Positions 16,850 to 26,122 are shown, numbered from the stretch's first letter. The stretch: DNA of 64,000 nt from Chersky-840 sp963838775 (GCA_963838775.1 CAWISP010000026.1:186001-250000), one strand, 5' to 3'. The notes: generated by a model not told the origin, from the sequence alone. Program-made: numbers and translations.

Positions 16850-17272
16850 ATGGCGATGAGAGCGGGAAAGAGTCAGGACAGCCGTACCCTTCCCATCCCA
16901 CCTTCGCGGCTTGGCACCGACCCGGACTCGGCCTCCCTGCGACGGCTCTACGTCGATGATCGCCGGAGCGAGCGTGACATCGCCGTCCTCCTCGGCATCA
17001 GTCGCACTCGTGTCGCCGAGGCTATGAAGCAGTTCGGGATCGAACGGCGGTCAACTCGCAAGCCCTGTCCCGTCACCGTGGCAGCTCTCACGAAACTCAT
17101 CTCGGCCCCTGGGGCGACCATTGCCAGCATCGCCCATCACTTCGGTGTTGCGGACGCCACTGCCGCGCGCGGCCTCGGGGCCGTTCGGGGCGCGCTGAGG
17201 ACGGCGGGAGTGGAGCTACGGGCACCGAGTAAGCCCGCCCCGTGGACGGCGAGGCTCGGACTCAGAACCTGA
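16850..17272 (+). CDS. HTH DNA-binding protein
   Basis: About 140 aa. First HTH at about 28-50 (LYVDDRRSERDIAVLLGISR then TRVAEAMKQFGI), second HTH-like region later (GATIASIAHHFGVADATAAR). Both resemble resolvase/transposase-type or ParB-like HTH units. The true start could be the ATG at 16850 or 16856. It may be a transposon-derived regulator. Function otherwise unknown. Confidence 0.55.
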   Translation: MAMRAGKSQDSRTLPIPPSRLGTDPDSASLRRLYVDDRRSERDIAVLLGISRTRVAEAMKQFGIERRSTRKPCPVTVAALTKLISAPGATIASIAHHFGVADATAARGLGAVRGALRTAGVELRAPSKPAPWTARLGLRT

Positions 17273-17544
17273 AGTCATAGCTCCACTCCCCCGCCGGGCA
17301 TACCAGGAGCCCATGTTTCCCTCGATGCTCGTGCCAACCCCACGGGAACCCCACAGGACGTCGAAAAATAGTGCAAACCAATGATTATTGATGAGGGTCG
17401 AAATCCCTGGTCAACTGCCATTTCTCGGGATTGCCGCAGGTCACGTATGTGGCAGTTTCAAAACCCCGCCTACAGGCCGACTCACCGTCATTAGGCCTCT
17501 GACCAGGGGATTTATCCGATCGATCCCGTTCCAGAGCGCGGCCA

Positions 17545-17650
17545 GACCGCGGGACCGAAGCTTCGAGTCAACAGCTTCGCGGGTCCGGTCCTCGGAATCA
17601 GGCCGGAGATGGGCATAGGTTTCGAGGTCTCGGTGGCGCTGGCGTGCCCC
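17545..17650 (-). pseudogene. Tyrosine recombinase (integrase) C-terminal remnant
   Basis: The minus-strand frame carries RQRHRDLETYAHLRPDSEDR then TREAVDSKL, which matches the C-terminal end of phage-type integrases, including the catalytic tyrosine segment (typically TYGHL.PDSE..TR). The rest of the integrase is absent, so this marks the scar of an old integrated element. Confidence 0.55.
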
Positions 17651-17681
17651 AGTCGAGCGGCGCGCAGGCTCAGGAGGACAG

Positions 17682-18152
17682 ATGGACAGTGACGGGGTTC
17701 CCGCCATCGAACGGCTGATCGCCAAGGACGAGATCATCGATCTCGTTCATCGCTATTCGTACTGCGTCGATCACAGGCTCTACGACGAGGTTGTCGAACT
17801 CTTCATCGAGGACTGTGTGGTCGACTACGGACCGGGTATTCCGCCCGTGCGATCCAGGACAAGTCTCCGGCGCATGTTCGGACATCCCGAAAGTGGCTTT
17901 GCCGCAACGAGCCACCACAATGCGAACGTCCTAGTGACGTTCGAGGACCTCGATCATGCATCCGTGCGCACATCCGTCTACGCCTGGCACCAGCGGACCG
18001 ACGGGGGTACCCCTTGCCTGTGGGGCTATTACCACGACTCGATGGTTCGCCTTCCCGAGGGATGGCGTATTGCTGAGCGACAGCTTCGGACCCTAGGGGC
18101 AGAGGATTGGAATATGGAGATGCATTCGGCTCTCAAGGGTGAAGCTCCGTAG
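17682..18152 (+). CDS. SnoaL-like (NTF2-fold) protein
   Basis: 156 aa. The pattern AIERLIAKDEIIDLVHRYSY then CVDHRLYDEVVELF is typical of SnoaL_4-like domains (nuclear-transport-factor-2 fold), related to aromatic-ring dioxygenase beta subunits and steroid isomerases. The C-terminus has the usual WRIAERQLRTLG strand. Ligand or reaction unknown. Start ATG at 17682 with GGAGGA upstream. Confidence 0.75.
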   Translation: MDSDGVPAIERLIAKDEIIDLVHRYSYCVDHRLYDEVVELFIEDCVVDYGPGIPPVRSRTSLRRMFGHPESGFAATSHHNANVLVTFEDLDHASVRTSVYAWHQRTDGGTPCLWGYYHDSMVRLPEGWRIAERQLRTLGAEDWNMEMHSALKGEAP

Positions 18153-18267
18153 TCGCGGCCTTCCAGTGGTCGACGGTGTTTCTGCTTGGTGTTGTCTTCT
18201 ATTCTAGGCAGTCGAGGTCGAGCCACGACGATGGGTCATCATTCTTGCCGGACTGGCTCTCTGGCTC

Positions 18268-18741
18268 ATGGATTGGTTCAACGAACTCATCAATTCTGCC
18301 ATTCTCCACATTTCAAACCGTGCGGCTCTGTGGACTGTGACAGGGCACACCAGCTATCTCATCCTCATCGGACTCACCATCGAACTCACGATGTTCTTTG
18401 TCATCGCCGGCGTGGTCTTCGTGAAGATGCTCCCGCCAGATCGCGGGATGCGTATCCTGGGAGTCCCCAACCGGTGGGTCTACGTTATGGGATTTTCGTG
18501 CCTCACCGTGGCAGTTGAGATCCTCTTGCATGCCACTGGCTACTTTCACTGGGAGTACTGGTTCTGGAATGTCCCATTCATCCCACTTATTGTGATCTTC
18601 GGGTACATGACGTTCTATGGAATGGCAGCATGGGTCTTCGACATGAACCAGAATCACCGACGGCAACTAGCCGTCGTTGGAATTATTGCTGGGGTTGATC
18701 TCGTTCTGGCTGTCCCTTTCGCGCTCGCGGGCTGGCTCTAG
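18268..18741 (+). CDS. Four-helix membrane protein of unknown function
   Basis: 157 aa. Four hydrophobic helices at about 27-52 (SYLILIGLTIELTMFFVIAG), 70-90, 100-118 (VPFIPLIVIFGYMTFYGMAA) and 134-155. A His/Trp-rich loop (HATGYFHWEYWFWN) lies between helices 2 and 3. No family recognised. It lies upstream of the degV gene on the same strand (gap about 70 bp) and could be cotranscribed. Confidence 0.6.
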   Translation: MDWFNELINSAILHISNRAALWTVTGHTSYLILIGLTIELTMFFVIAGVVFVKMLPPDRGMRILGVPNRWVYVMGFSCLTVAVEILLHATGYFHWEYWFWNVPFIPLIVIFGYMTFYGMAAWVFDMNQNHRRQLAVVGIIAGVDLVLAVPFALAGWL

Positions 18742-18810
18742 CCGAAGGCCATCGGCGCGGCAGCGCTTGGGGTGCTGGAAGCGACTGGCGACAACGAGGA
18801 GGATGCGCTC

Positions 18811-19653
18811 TTGTCCGGTGTCTACATAGTGAGTGACAGCTCGTGCGATCTCGAACAAGCTGAAACAGACCCGTTCAACATCGAGATCGTCCCTCTGAGC
18901 ATCCGGTTCGGGAATGAAGAGTTCACCGACCGCCGTAATCTGAGTGTCGAAGACTTCTACGTGAGAATGGCGAACTCCGACGAGCTTCCCCAAACGGCGT
19001 GCCCATCGCCCGGTGCTTTCGAACAGGCGTTCCGCAACGCCAGCGACGCTGGTGCTGACGCAGTGGTCTGTCTGACTATCTCGAGCGAGCTGTCGAACAC
19101 CTTCCAGTCGGCCCAAACCGCGGCCGCGGCGTGGGAGGGCCCGATCCCGGTGCACGTGATCGACTCCAGATCCGCATCGTGCGGACTCGGCACTCTGGTC
19201 CTCGAAGCGGCCAAGGTGGCCGGTGGTGGTGCCGACACAGCCTCCGTGCTGCGCCGGGCCGGTGACCTCATCCCCCGCACACACGTGATCGCTGCTCTGA
19301 ACACGCTGGAAAACCTGAAGAAGGGTGGGCGGATCGGGGGGGCCAAGGCCATGGTGGGATCGATACTGTCCATCAAGCCACTGCTCGACCTCACCAGCGG
19401 GGTGGTCCAGGAGGCCGGCCGGGCGCGTACCCGCAAGCGGGCCATGGAGTGGCTCTACGACAGGATGACGGAATCTGGGCCGATCGAACATGTGGCGGTG
19501 ATGCACAGCGGGGCGCCCGACATCGAGGAGTTCCTCGACCTCATCGCTCCCCACTTTCCCCGAGAGGCGCTTCGAGTCGGCATGATGGGCGCCGTCATCG
19601 GCACGCACGGCGGTGCCCAGATGATCGGCGTCAGCTGGATCGCCGCTGCGTAA
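18811..19653 (+). CDS. DegV family fatty-acid-binding protein
   Basis: About 280 aa. VYIVSDSSCDLEQ at the start, TACPSPGAFEQAF, ISSELSNTFQSA and LENLKKGGRIGGAKAMVGSI are the classic DegV blocks. Such proteins bind a fatty-acid carboxylate and, in Gram-positives, can deliver acyl groups to FakA-type kinases. No fakA-like gene is in the window. I favour the TTG at 18811 (GAGGAGG upstream); a GTG at 18772 is the alternative and would add 13 residues. Confidence 0.9.
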   Translation: MSGVYIVSDSSCDLEQAETDPFNIEIVPLSIRFGNEEFTDRRNLSVEDFYVRMANSDELPQTACPSPGAFEQAFRNASDAGADAVVCLTISSELSNTFQSAQTAAAAWEGPIPVHVIDSRSASCGLGTLVLEAAKVAGGGADTASVLRRAGDLIPRTHVIAALNTLENLKKGGRIGGAKAMVGSILSIKPLLDLTSGVVQEAGRARTRKRAMEWLYDRMTESGPIEHVAVMHSGAPDIEEFLDLIAPHFPREALRVGMMGAVIGTHGGAQMIGVSWIAAA

Positions 19654-19795
19654 GGCGAACACGGACGGGTCTAAGGCCCCATGGGACCCAATCGTCTGGA
19701 ACTCCTCTCGGCCGCGAATAAGCGCGCCCCAAAGCGTCCGCCGCTTCTTGGAGGACATCATCCTCCGCCCTGGTCAGGAGCCCAACCAACTCCAT
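19631..19795 (-). CDS. Small hypothetical protein
   Basis: 54 aa (MELVGLLTRAEDDVLQEAAD...). The ATG at 19795 has a good ribosome site GAGGA seven bases upstream. The front resembles the N-terminal helix of some actinobacterial sensor proteins, so it may be a truncated gene start. It overlaps the end of degV tail to tail by 23 bp. Confidence 0.35.
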   Translation of the reverse strand: MELVGLLTRAEDDVLQEAADALGRAYSRPRGVPDDWVPWGLRPVRVRLTQRRSS

Positions 19796-20078
19796 TTCGG
19801 ATTCCTCACTTCTTCGTTGCTCCCACGGCTCAATTCCCGTTGAGTCCAGTCTGGAGGGCTCAGGGGGTGTCTCAGGGTCGAAGGTCCCGGGGCAACTCCG
19901 GACCTTTGTCATGTCGGGGGACGGCCCATGACATTCGACCCTGGCCGCTTCAAGACGACTCCTACTAGGTCTCTGCTTAGCTGGGTCTCTGCGGAAGCCA
20001 AGCCCGTCTCTTTGAGCGGCACTTCGTTGGGCCGTTGGACTCTGGCAGGCCCGGTGGCCGGCGGCGCAAGCTGGCGCT
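19796..20078. other. Intergenic region upstream of the ABC exporter
   Basis: About 280 bp. It should hold the promoter of the exporter operon. I see no clear operator palindrome. Confidence 0.35.
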
Positions 20079-21119
20079 ATGAGTGCTGGCGTGGTCACGA
20101 TCGGAACCGGAGTGGTCACCGGTGCCACGCGGGAGAACACAGACCAATCAGATTTAGCAGTCGAAGTGTCTGGCCTTTCCAAGCGCTACGGCGTCGTGGA
20201 GGCAGTGAAGGAGGTCTCCTTCTCCGTCGCACGCGGTGAGGTGTTTGCCTTCCTCGGCCCCAATGGGGCCGGTAAGACCACGACGATCAAGATGTTGTGC
20301 ACCCTCGCCCGGCCGACGGGCGGGAGGGCCACCGTGGCCGGCTTCGACGTGCAGCGCCAGCCCAAGGCGGTGCGGCGCCATATCGGGCTCGTCTTCCAGG
20401 AGCAGACCCTCGACGACCAGCTGACGGCCGAAGAGAACCTCCGCTTCCACGCCGTCCTCTACCACGTCCCCCGCGCCGAGGTCGACGAGCGCATCGACCA
20501 GGTGCTGCGCCTGGTAGCTCTCGCGGACCGCCGACGCGACCTGATCTCCACCTTCTCAGGGGGTATGGCGCGACGGCTCGAGATCGCCCGGGGGATGCTG
20601 CATACCCCTGCTGTGCTTTTCCTCGATGAGCCGACAATCGGCCTTGACCCCCAGACGCGGGCTCTCATGTGGGAAGACGTGCTCCGCCTCCGCCGTGAGG
20701 AGGGGGTGACGATCTTCCTCACCACTCACTACATGGACGAGGCCGAATACGCCGACCGCATCGCCATCATCGACCAAGGCTCGATTGTCGCCCTCGACAC
20801 CCCCGACGAACTCAAACGCCTGGTGGGGGCGGATACGGTCGAGCTCACCACTACCGACGACGCCCTGGCCGTCACGCGCCTTTCCGACGCCGGCTTTCGA
20901 GTGAGCCGAAGCGAAGATGCCCTGGTCGTCTTCGTCGAGGACGGTGAAGCTCTGGTCGCCCGGCTCCTCGAGGTCGTCGGTGTGCCGGTGAGCAACGTCC
21001 ACGTCCACCGCCCGACCCTTGACGACGTGTTTTTGCACTTCACCGGGCGCCAAATCCGAGAGGACCACATCGAGCACGCGCTGCCCATGCGCATGCGAGC
21101 AATGGCGCGACGCCATTAG
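20079..21119 (+). CDS. ABC exporter ATP-binding protein (DrrA-like)
   Basis: 346 aa. Walker A GPNGAGKTT at 60-68, signature FSGGMARR at 159-166, Walker B VLFLDEP at 179-185, and H-loop LTTHYMDEAE. The C-terminal extension (from about 245) with PTLDDVFLHFTGR is the DUF4162-type tail of DrrA/NatA-like exporters. It powers the ABC-2 permease encoded 8 bp downstream. Typical substrates of the family are hydrophobic drugs or lipids; unknown here. Confidence 0.92.
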   Translation: MSAGVVTIGTGVVTGATRENTDQSDLAVEVSGLSKRYGVVEAVKEVSFSVARGEVFAFLGPNGAGKTTTIKMLCTLARPTGGRATVAGFDVQRQPKAVRRHIGLVFQEQTLDDQLTAEENLRFHAVLYHVPRAEVDERIDQVLRLVALADRRRDLISTFSGGMARRLEIARGMLHTPAVLFLDEPTIGLDPQTRALMWEDVLRLRREEGVTIFLTTHYMDEAEYADRIAIIDQGSIVALDTPDELKRLVGADTVELTTTDDALAVTRLSDAGFRVSRSEDALVVFVEDGEALVARLLEVVGVPVSNVHVHRPTLDDVFLHFTGRQIREDHIEHALPMRMRAMARRH

Positions 21120-21127
21120 GAGGAACA

Positions 21128-21994
21128 ATGTCCACCGTGGACCTGCCTGTTCGACACTCAGTCCTTGTCGACGAGCGCGACAGTCTCTCCTCAGAGCTGC
21201 GAACCATCGGGATGGTTTGGGAGCGTGAGCTCATCCGCTTCGTCCGCACCCGTACGCGAATCCTCTCAAGCTTTATGCAGCCCGTCTTGTTCCTGTTCGT
21301 CCTCGGCTACGGGATGTCGACTCTCGTCGGGACGACGGGCGGCTTCGATTTCAAGAAGTTCGTGTTCCCTGGCATCGTAGCTATGTCGGTGGTGATGACG
21401 GCGATGTTCTCAGCCATCTCGATCGTATGGGATCGCGAGTTTGGCTTCCTGCGCGAGATGGTCGTCGCCCCGGTAAGCCGAGGGGCGCTCGTAATCGGCA
21501 AGACCCTCGGTGGGGCGAGCGTGGCCACCGTCCAGGGCACGATCATGCTGGTGCTCGCCCCGCTCATCGGCGTGCACCTCACCGCGCTCTTGGTGGTGGA
21601 GGTGATAGGACTCGAGCTGCTCATGGCAGTGGCGATGACGACATTCGGAGTCTTCATCGCCAGCCGCATCCAGAAGATGGAGGGGTTCCAGGTCGTGATG
21701 CAACTCTTGCTGTTCCCCATGCTTTTTCTCTCTGGGGCACTCTTCCCGCTGAAAGGCCTGCCGACCTGGTTGTCCGTCATCACCCGCATCAACCCACTTA
21801 CCTATGCGGTGGACCCACTTCGCCATGTGGTTTTCGCCGTGCAGCACATGCCGCCGGCCGCCGCGGCGCGATTCTCCACCGGTGTGAGCCTGTTCGGCTA
21901 TACGCTGCCTCTCGCAGTCGAGATCGGATTCGTGTGCGGCTTCGCCGTCTTGTTTCTCGGATTGGCAATCGCCGGGTTCGGAAGACCTGAATGA
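21128..21994 (+). CDS. ABC-2 type permease (DrrB-like)
   Basis: 288 aa integral membrane protein with six predicted helices (e.g. FMQPVLFLFVLGYGMSTL, LLLFPMLFLSGALFPL). The conserved ABC-2 motif RINPLTYAVDPLRH near 230 is present. AGGAGGAA lies just upstream of the ATG at 21128. It forms a two-gene exporter with the preceding ATPase. The next genes lie on the opposite strand and are a second, different exporter. Confidence 0.92.
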   Translation: MSTVDLPVRHSVLVDERDSLSSELRTIGMVWERELIRFVRTRTRILSSFMQPVLFLFVLGYGMSTLVGTTGGFDFKKFVFPGIVAMSVVMTAMFSAISIVWDREFGFLREMVVAPVSRGALVIGKTLGGASVATVQGTIMLVLAPLIGVHLTALLVVEVIGLELLMAVAMTTFGVFIASRIQKMEGFQVVMQLLLFPMLFLSGALFPLKGLPTWLSVITRINPLTYAVDPLRHVVFAVQHMPPAAAARFSTGVSLFGYTLPLAVEIGFVCGFAVLFLGLAIAGFGRPE

Positions 21995-22230
21995 CTTCCC
22001 GAGGCGAGTTGCCCTGTTGCCGTTGGCAGCGTCCATCGGAAGGCTCACCTCGGAGCGCACCAGACAACGAATGGGCCTCTTCTCCGACTTGCTCGCGATC
22101 GTGACCCTGCCCGCATCGCGGTCCTCGGCGGTCAGTCGTGTTCGTGGTCGGTCGGGAGGTTGGGAGGGTAGACACCCGTTGCTCCGGCTCACGGGGAGGA
22201 GCGCCGAAACGTAAGGGAAGCCGGCATCCG

Positions 22231-22968
22231 TTAGGGCGTCCGCCGGCGCAACGTCGTAGCTCCCAGCGCCAAAGCGGCGAGGAGGAAACCCCCGACGACG
22301 ATCATGTCCATAACGAACTGGGTGGTGACGGCAGCGTGAGTGCTCAGCTGCTGTGTGGCGTCAACGGCATAGGACATCGGCAACAGGTACGAGACCCAAT
22401 GCAGGTCAGTGGGCAGCTCAGGACGGGGCACGATGATCCCGCACAAGAGCAGCTGGGGGAGAATGAAGGCGGGCATGAATTGCACGGCCTGGAACTCGGT
22501 GGTGGCGAGCGCGCTCAACGACAGGCCCAGAGCCGTGCCGAGCAGCGCGTCAAGCACCGCCACCACCACGACCAGCCACGCCTCGCCGCGCACCGTCATG
22601 CCGTAGGGGCCGAAGCACAATCCGGAGACCACCAGGGCCTGGACGATGGCGGCCAACCCGAAGGCGATCGCGTAGCCGAATACGAAGTCGGCCTTCCCCA
22701 TGGGCATGGTGAGTAGGCGCTCGAGCGTCCCGCCGGTGCGCTCTCGCAAGGTGGCCACCGACGTAACCAGGAACATCACGATCAGCGGGAAGATGCCGAG
22801 CAGCTGTGGCCCGAAGGTGTCGAAGTCGTGGTCGCGGCCGTGCAGGATCCAGGCCAACAGCCCCATGAGCACCGCTGGGACGGCCACCAGCAGCGCCACC
22901 GTGCGCGGGTCGTGGCGCAGCTGCCGGAGCACCCGCCCGGCCGTGGCACGCATCCGGCGCCAGGTCAA
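22231..22968 (-). CDS. ABC-2 type permease of a second exporter
   Basis: 245 aa, six hydrophobic segments. It has the ABC-2 features ATLRERTGGTLERLLTMPMG near 80 and a YLLPMSYAVDATQQL motif near 195. The start overlaps the stop of the ATPase gene by 4 bp (ATGA type), so translation is coupled. It ends convergent to the first exporter, leaving a 236-bp gap with no visible features. Confidence 0.9.
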   Translation of the reverse strand: MTWRRMRATAGRVLRQLRHDPRTVALLVAVPAVLMGLLAWILHGRDHDFDTFGPQLLGIFPLIVMFLVTSVATLRERTGGTLERLLTMPMGKADFVFGYAIAFGLAAIVQALVVSGLCFGPYGMTVRGEAWLVVVVAVLDALLGTALGLSLSALATTEFQAVQFMPAFILPQLLLCGIIVPRPELPTDLHWVSYLLPMSYAVDATQQLSTHAAVTTQFVMDMIVVGGFLLAALALGATTLRRRTP

Positions 22969-23822
22969 GGCCTCTCCTCCCCGGCAGCCGGGACACCACG
23001 TTTGCCGAGGACGTCGCTCTCGATCAGCGCCACAAACGCCGATTCGAAGTCCTCGCTGCCCGTGCTCGACAGCAGACCCGCGGGGCTGGTATCGGCCAGG
23101 ATCCGCCCGTCGCGCATGAGTAATAACCGCTCACAGCGCTCGGCCTCATCCATGACGTGGCTGGAGACGAGCAGGGTCGTCCCGGCGGCGGCCAGTCGGC
23201 GGAAGAGCGACCACAGACTCCGACGTAGCAGCGGGTCGAGGCCGACCGTCGGCTCGTCGAGCACGAGAAGGCTCGGCGAACCCAATAGCGCGGTGGCCAG
23301 CGACACGCGCGCCCGTTCGCCACCCGACAGCCGTCCCACTATGGATACGGCATGATCGCAGAGGTCGACATCGGCCAACACGCGCTCGACGGACTCCGAA
23401 GACGTATCGAGGATGGCGGCGAAGTACGACAAGTTCTCCCGCACGGTGAGGTCCCCGTAGACCGACGGCACCTGGGTGACATATCCCACCCGGTCGCGCA
23501 GCCGCGGTGACCCCGCCGGGTTGCCGAGCAGGGTGACGGTCCCCGAGCTCACCACCTGCGTACCCACCAGGGATCGCATGAGCGTCGTTTTGCCGCACCC
23601 ACTAGGCCCCAGGAGACCGACCAGCGTCCCCGCATCGAGCTCGAAACTCACGTCGTCCACCGCTCGTGTCTGGCCGCGCACGACCGTCAAATGCTCAACG
23701 CGGACAGCGGGGTCCGCCGACACCGGATCCCGGCTGGTCACCAGATGATCCTCGCGGATTTCCCGGTTGACCGCAGTAGGCGTCCCATGTGCGTCGCTCT
23801 TGCCCATGGCTGCGGCGACCAC
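22965..23822 (-). CDS. ABC exporter ATP-binding protein of a second exporter
   Basis: 285 aa. Walker A GPSGCGKTT at 72-80, signature LSGGERARVSLA, Walker B LLVLDEPTVGLDP, H-loop LVSSHVMDEAE. Shorter than DrrA, without the DUF4162 tail. The N-terminal 30 residues are not conserved; a GTG at 23741 with GAGGATCATCT upstream is a good alternative start. It works with the permease at 22231-22968. Confidence 0.9.
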   Translation of the reverse strand: MVAAAMGKSDAHGTPTAVNREIREDHLVTSRDPVSADPAVRVEHLTVVRGQTRAVDDVSFELDAGTLVGLLGPSGCGKTTLMRSLVGTQVVSSGTVTLLGNPAGSPRLRDRVGYVTQVPSVYGDLTVRENLSYFAAILDTSSESVERVLADVDLCDHAVSIVGRLSGGERARVSLATALLGSPSLLVLDEPTVGLDPLLRRSLWSLFRRLAAAGTTLLVSSHVMDEAERCERLLLMRDGRILADTSPAGLLSSTGSEDFESAFVALIESDVLGKRGVPAAGEERP

Positions 23823-24392
23823 CGAAGTGCCCCTAATCCCGCCGACTGGTGCCCCCCTATGCGCTGATGCCGCATCCCCAACCGCCGGGTAGGTGATCGT
23901 TGCTGGCTAATATTGGGCGTTCTGGGAAGGTTTCCCCTGTTCAAGGACTCTGGGTGGACTCTGGGTGGTGTGTGAGACCCTTCTTTACTGAAGATCAAGG
24001 GTCCGACAGACGAGTCCGCCTCTCGGAGCCAAGCAGCGAACCATCTCTCATCGACCTTGTGGGCTGCTACCGCCAGCATGGCGAACTCGGCGCCGTCGAC
24101 GTCAGGTGGATCCGGATCCCATGCCACGCCGTTGAGATCGAGAAACAGGACCAGGCTCGCCCAACTCGCACGCTTGTTGCCGTCGACAAGAGGGTGATTC
24201 CACGCCAGCCGGCACCTCAGGACGGCCGCTTTGTCGATGGGCTCCGGGTAGAAGTCCTCACCGCCGAAGGCCGCCTGAGGGGCGTGTAGAGCCGAGGTCG
24301 ATGCGGCCACCCTTCGACAACACGCCGGCTTCCACACCCGTGACCTCCCCGGCAAGCCACAGGTACTTCGCGAGGGAGATGTACCGCGTCAC
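23738..24392 (-). pseudogene. Doc/Fic-family toxin, frameshifted
   Basis: Begins with GTG at 24392 overlapping the antitoxin stop (GTGA): VTRYISLAKYLWLAGEVTGV then EAGVLSKGGRIDLGS, the usual start of Doc toxins. Near 24295 the frame shifts, and the rest reads LHAPQAAFGGEDFYPEPIDK and the Fic motif NHPLVDGNKRAS. The frame then runs far past the usual end (to 23738). Doc proteins phosphorylate EF-Tu through the HPFxDGNKR motif; here Leu replaces Phe. The gene is broken unless the shift is an error. Confidence 0.75.
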
Positions 24393-24536
24393 CGACCGAG
24401 TCGGTCCAGCAGTGCCTTGTCTCGCTTCAGGAGCCGAGCAGCTCGAGCAGTGAAGTCCCCGTCCTTGCGTACGCGGGCGATCTCGGCGGCAAGAGACTCG
24501 ACGATGAGGGCGTTGACGCTGGTGCCCTTGACCACT
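24389..24536 (-). pseudogene. Antitoxin C-terminal remnant (partner of Doc)
   Basis: The frame VVKGTSVNALIVESLAAEIA then RVRKDGDFTARAARLLKRDK and ALLDRLGR, stop, is the C-terminal part of a ribbon-helix-helix-type antitoxin. Upstream the frame is broken by three tandem copies of an 8-bp repeat. The stop codon overlaps the toxin start, as in real toxin-antitoxin operons. Confidence 0.6.
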
Positions 24537-24557
24537 TCACGACTTCACGACTTCACG
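24534..24557. repeat. 8-bp tandem repeat (ACTTCACG x3)
   Basis: Three perfect copies of ACTTCACG lie at the point where the antitoxin coding frame is lost. Since 8 is not a multiple of 3, copy-number change alters the reading frame. Confidence 0.85.
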
Positions 24558-24675
24558 ACCTGAGGATGGTCGTTCCGGGCCTGCCAGAGCGCACAGAACC
24601 GGCATGTTCGGGCGGTAAGGCCGGGGCCACCATGGAGAGGTCGACGGCGTTATCGGGCAGCTCCCGAAACGCCAT
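24553..24675 (-). CDS. Small ORF upstream of the toxin-antitoxin remnant
   Basis: 40 codons: MAFRELPDNAVDLSMVAPAL ... TTILRS. GGGAGG lies upstream of the ATG at 24675. It ends within the 8-bp repeats. It may be a truncated gene front whose continuation was lost with the antitoxin front. Family unknown. Confidence 0.3.
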   Translation of the reverse strand: MAFRELPDNAVDLSMVAPALPPEHAGSVRSGRPGTTILRS

Positions 24676-24797
24676 ATCTGGCGCCTCCCTTGCGGATGGG
24701 CAGCATTATGGCGGTTCCTCTAGCGCTCGGGAGCTGTTCTGGACGATCGCTGGCCCGATGCCGGATCGTTCACTCCCTGGATCGGCAGAGTATCCAC

Positions 24798-25571
24798 CTA
24801 CATGGGCATGGAGCGCCCCGCCATGATCCACCGGTACAACGGCGGCGCCAATATGCGAAGCAGCGGGGTCAGGGCCGCCGCCCTGGCCGCGTTGATCTCG
24901 ATGGCACGCCCGCCGAGGCCGTCGAGCGCGGAAACCGAGACCTGCTCGGTAGTACGCACGATCGCCCTGGGAGGACGCTTCATCCCCCGTTCGAGCGACC
25001 GGGTGCCCAGCGGGCTCTCGACGAACCCGGGGTAGAGGATGTGCACGTGCACGTTCAGGGACCGGACTTCGAGTGCCACGCTCTCGGTGAACGCCGACAG
25101 CGCGCCTTTCGACGCCACGTACGCGGATTCGTGGGCGATCGGCGAATGCACGCTGTCACTGGAGCAATTGAGGATGCATCCACGCCGGCGCTCGGTCATT
25201 CCCGGCAGGACAGTGAGCGTCCCGGTGACCGCGGCGAAGAAATTCACTTCGAGGATCCGACGGTAGAATGCCGTGTTCGCACCGACTGCCGACAGCGGCT
25301 CGTCAATCCCAGCCACATTGGCCAGGACATCCACGCGCCCGCAGTCATTCTCGATGCCGGTCAGCAACGCCCGGTACGCCTCGGCATCGGCGAGATCGCA
25401 CAGAAGGGCGGTGATTCCCGGGACCTTGTACAGGGGTTCCGCCTGGACGTCGACACCGAAGACCCGGGCCCCCCGGGCCGCGAGGTCCAGGGCGATCTGG
25501 TTTCCGATACCGGACGCAGCCCCGGTGACAATGGCGATCTGGCCGTCGAAGCGCTGCACTGGCCTGCTCAT
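24798..25571 (-). CDS. Short-chain dehydrogenase/reductase
   Basis: 257 aa Rossmann enzyme. Cofactor motif TGAASGIG at 16-23, NVAG (NNAG-like) at about 87, catalytic Ser in NCSSDSVHS and the YVASK motif near 150. The C-terminus has extra hydrophobic residues (LLRILAPPLYRWIMAGRS), so it may sit at the membrane. VDVQAEP after strand 2 favours NAD(H). Substrate unknown. Start ATG at 25571. Confidence 0.88.
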   Translation of the reverse strand: MSRPVQRFDGQIAIVTGAASGIGNQIALDLAARGARVFGVDVQAEPLYKVPGITALLCDLADAEAYRALLTGIENDCGRVDVLANVAGIDEPLSAVGANTAFYRRILEVNFFAAVTGTLTVLPGMTERRRGCILNCSSDSVHSPIAHESAYVASKGALSAFTESVALEVRSLNVHVHILYPGFVESPLGTRSLERGMKRPPRAIVRTTEQVSVSALDGLGGRAIEINAARAAALTPLLRILAPPLYRWIMAGRSMPM

Positions 25572-25639
25572 GGCTGGCAGTCAGCCCGTCCGCGCGGTGC
25601 CGCCCGCCACGATCTACCGATCCCCTGGTGATCACTCCG

Positions 25640-26122
25640 CGGAATCATCGTGTTCACCGAACCATCATGCCGCCTCACGGCAGGGGACGAGCAGAAGACC
25701 GGTTCCAAATGGATGTCTCCCACAGATGCCTCCGCGCTGCCGTCGTCGGACGTGATCGATCCGGACGACACCGAAACCGAGCCTCATGTCAGGGTAAGCC
25801 GTCGAAGAGGTCGTCGTAATCACGCAACCTGCTGGTCAGGGCAACCCTGATCCGGTCCTCAACGCCGGAGACTCATAGACGAAAGAGGAACAGGCGATGA
25901 TCGATCTCCGCCACGTTGGTCATGCCGTGGCGGAAGTCCCTGATCCACCACCCACTTGTTAACGACTTTTCCGAACACGACCTCGCAGTATCCACCCAGG
26001 TGGAGCGATTGCGTACAAGTCAGCTCGCTAGCTCACATCCGGAGAGCGGCGCGTACCTGGCATTATTCCCTGGTTCGTGGCGGTTACCTTCCCGCACGCA
26101 AGCGGGTGATACCACTGATGTT
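25640..26122. other. Gene-poor stretch with a VOC-like gene start
   Basis: No complete gene. At 25897 an ATG with AGGAACAGG upstream begins MIDLRHVGHAVAEVPDPPPT, reminiscent of the first strand of VOC/glyoxalase proteins, then stops. It is probably a truncated gene front. Confidence 0.3.

Noticed and set aside
18667..19761. 364-codon minus-strand frame covering the degV gene
   Set aside because: The plus strand encodes a complete DegV protein; the antisense frame has no recognisable domain or ribosome site.
20079..23822. Biosynthetic or resistance gene cluster around the two exporters
   Set aside because: No synthase, NRPS/PKS or tailoring set is adjacent; the exporters are convergent and flanked by unrelated genes.
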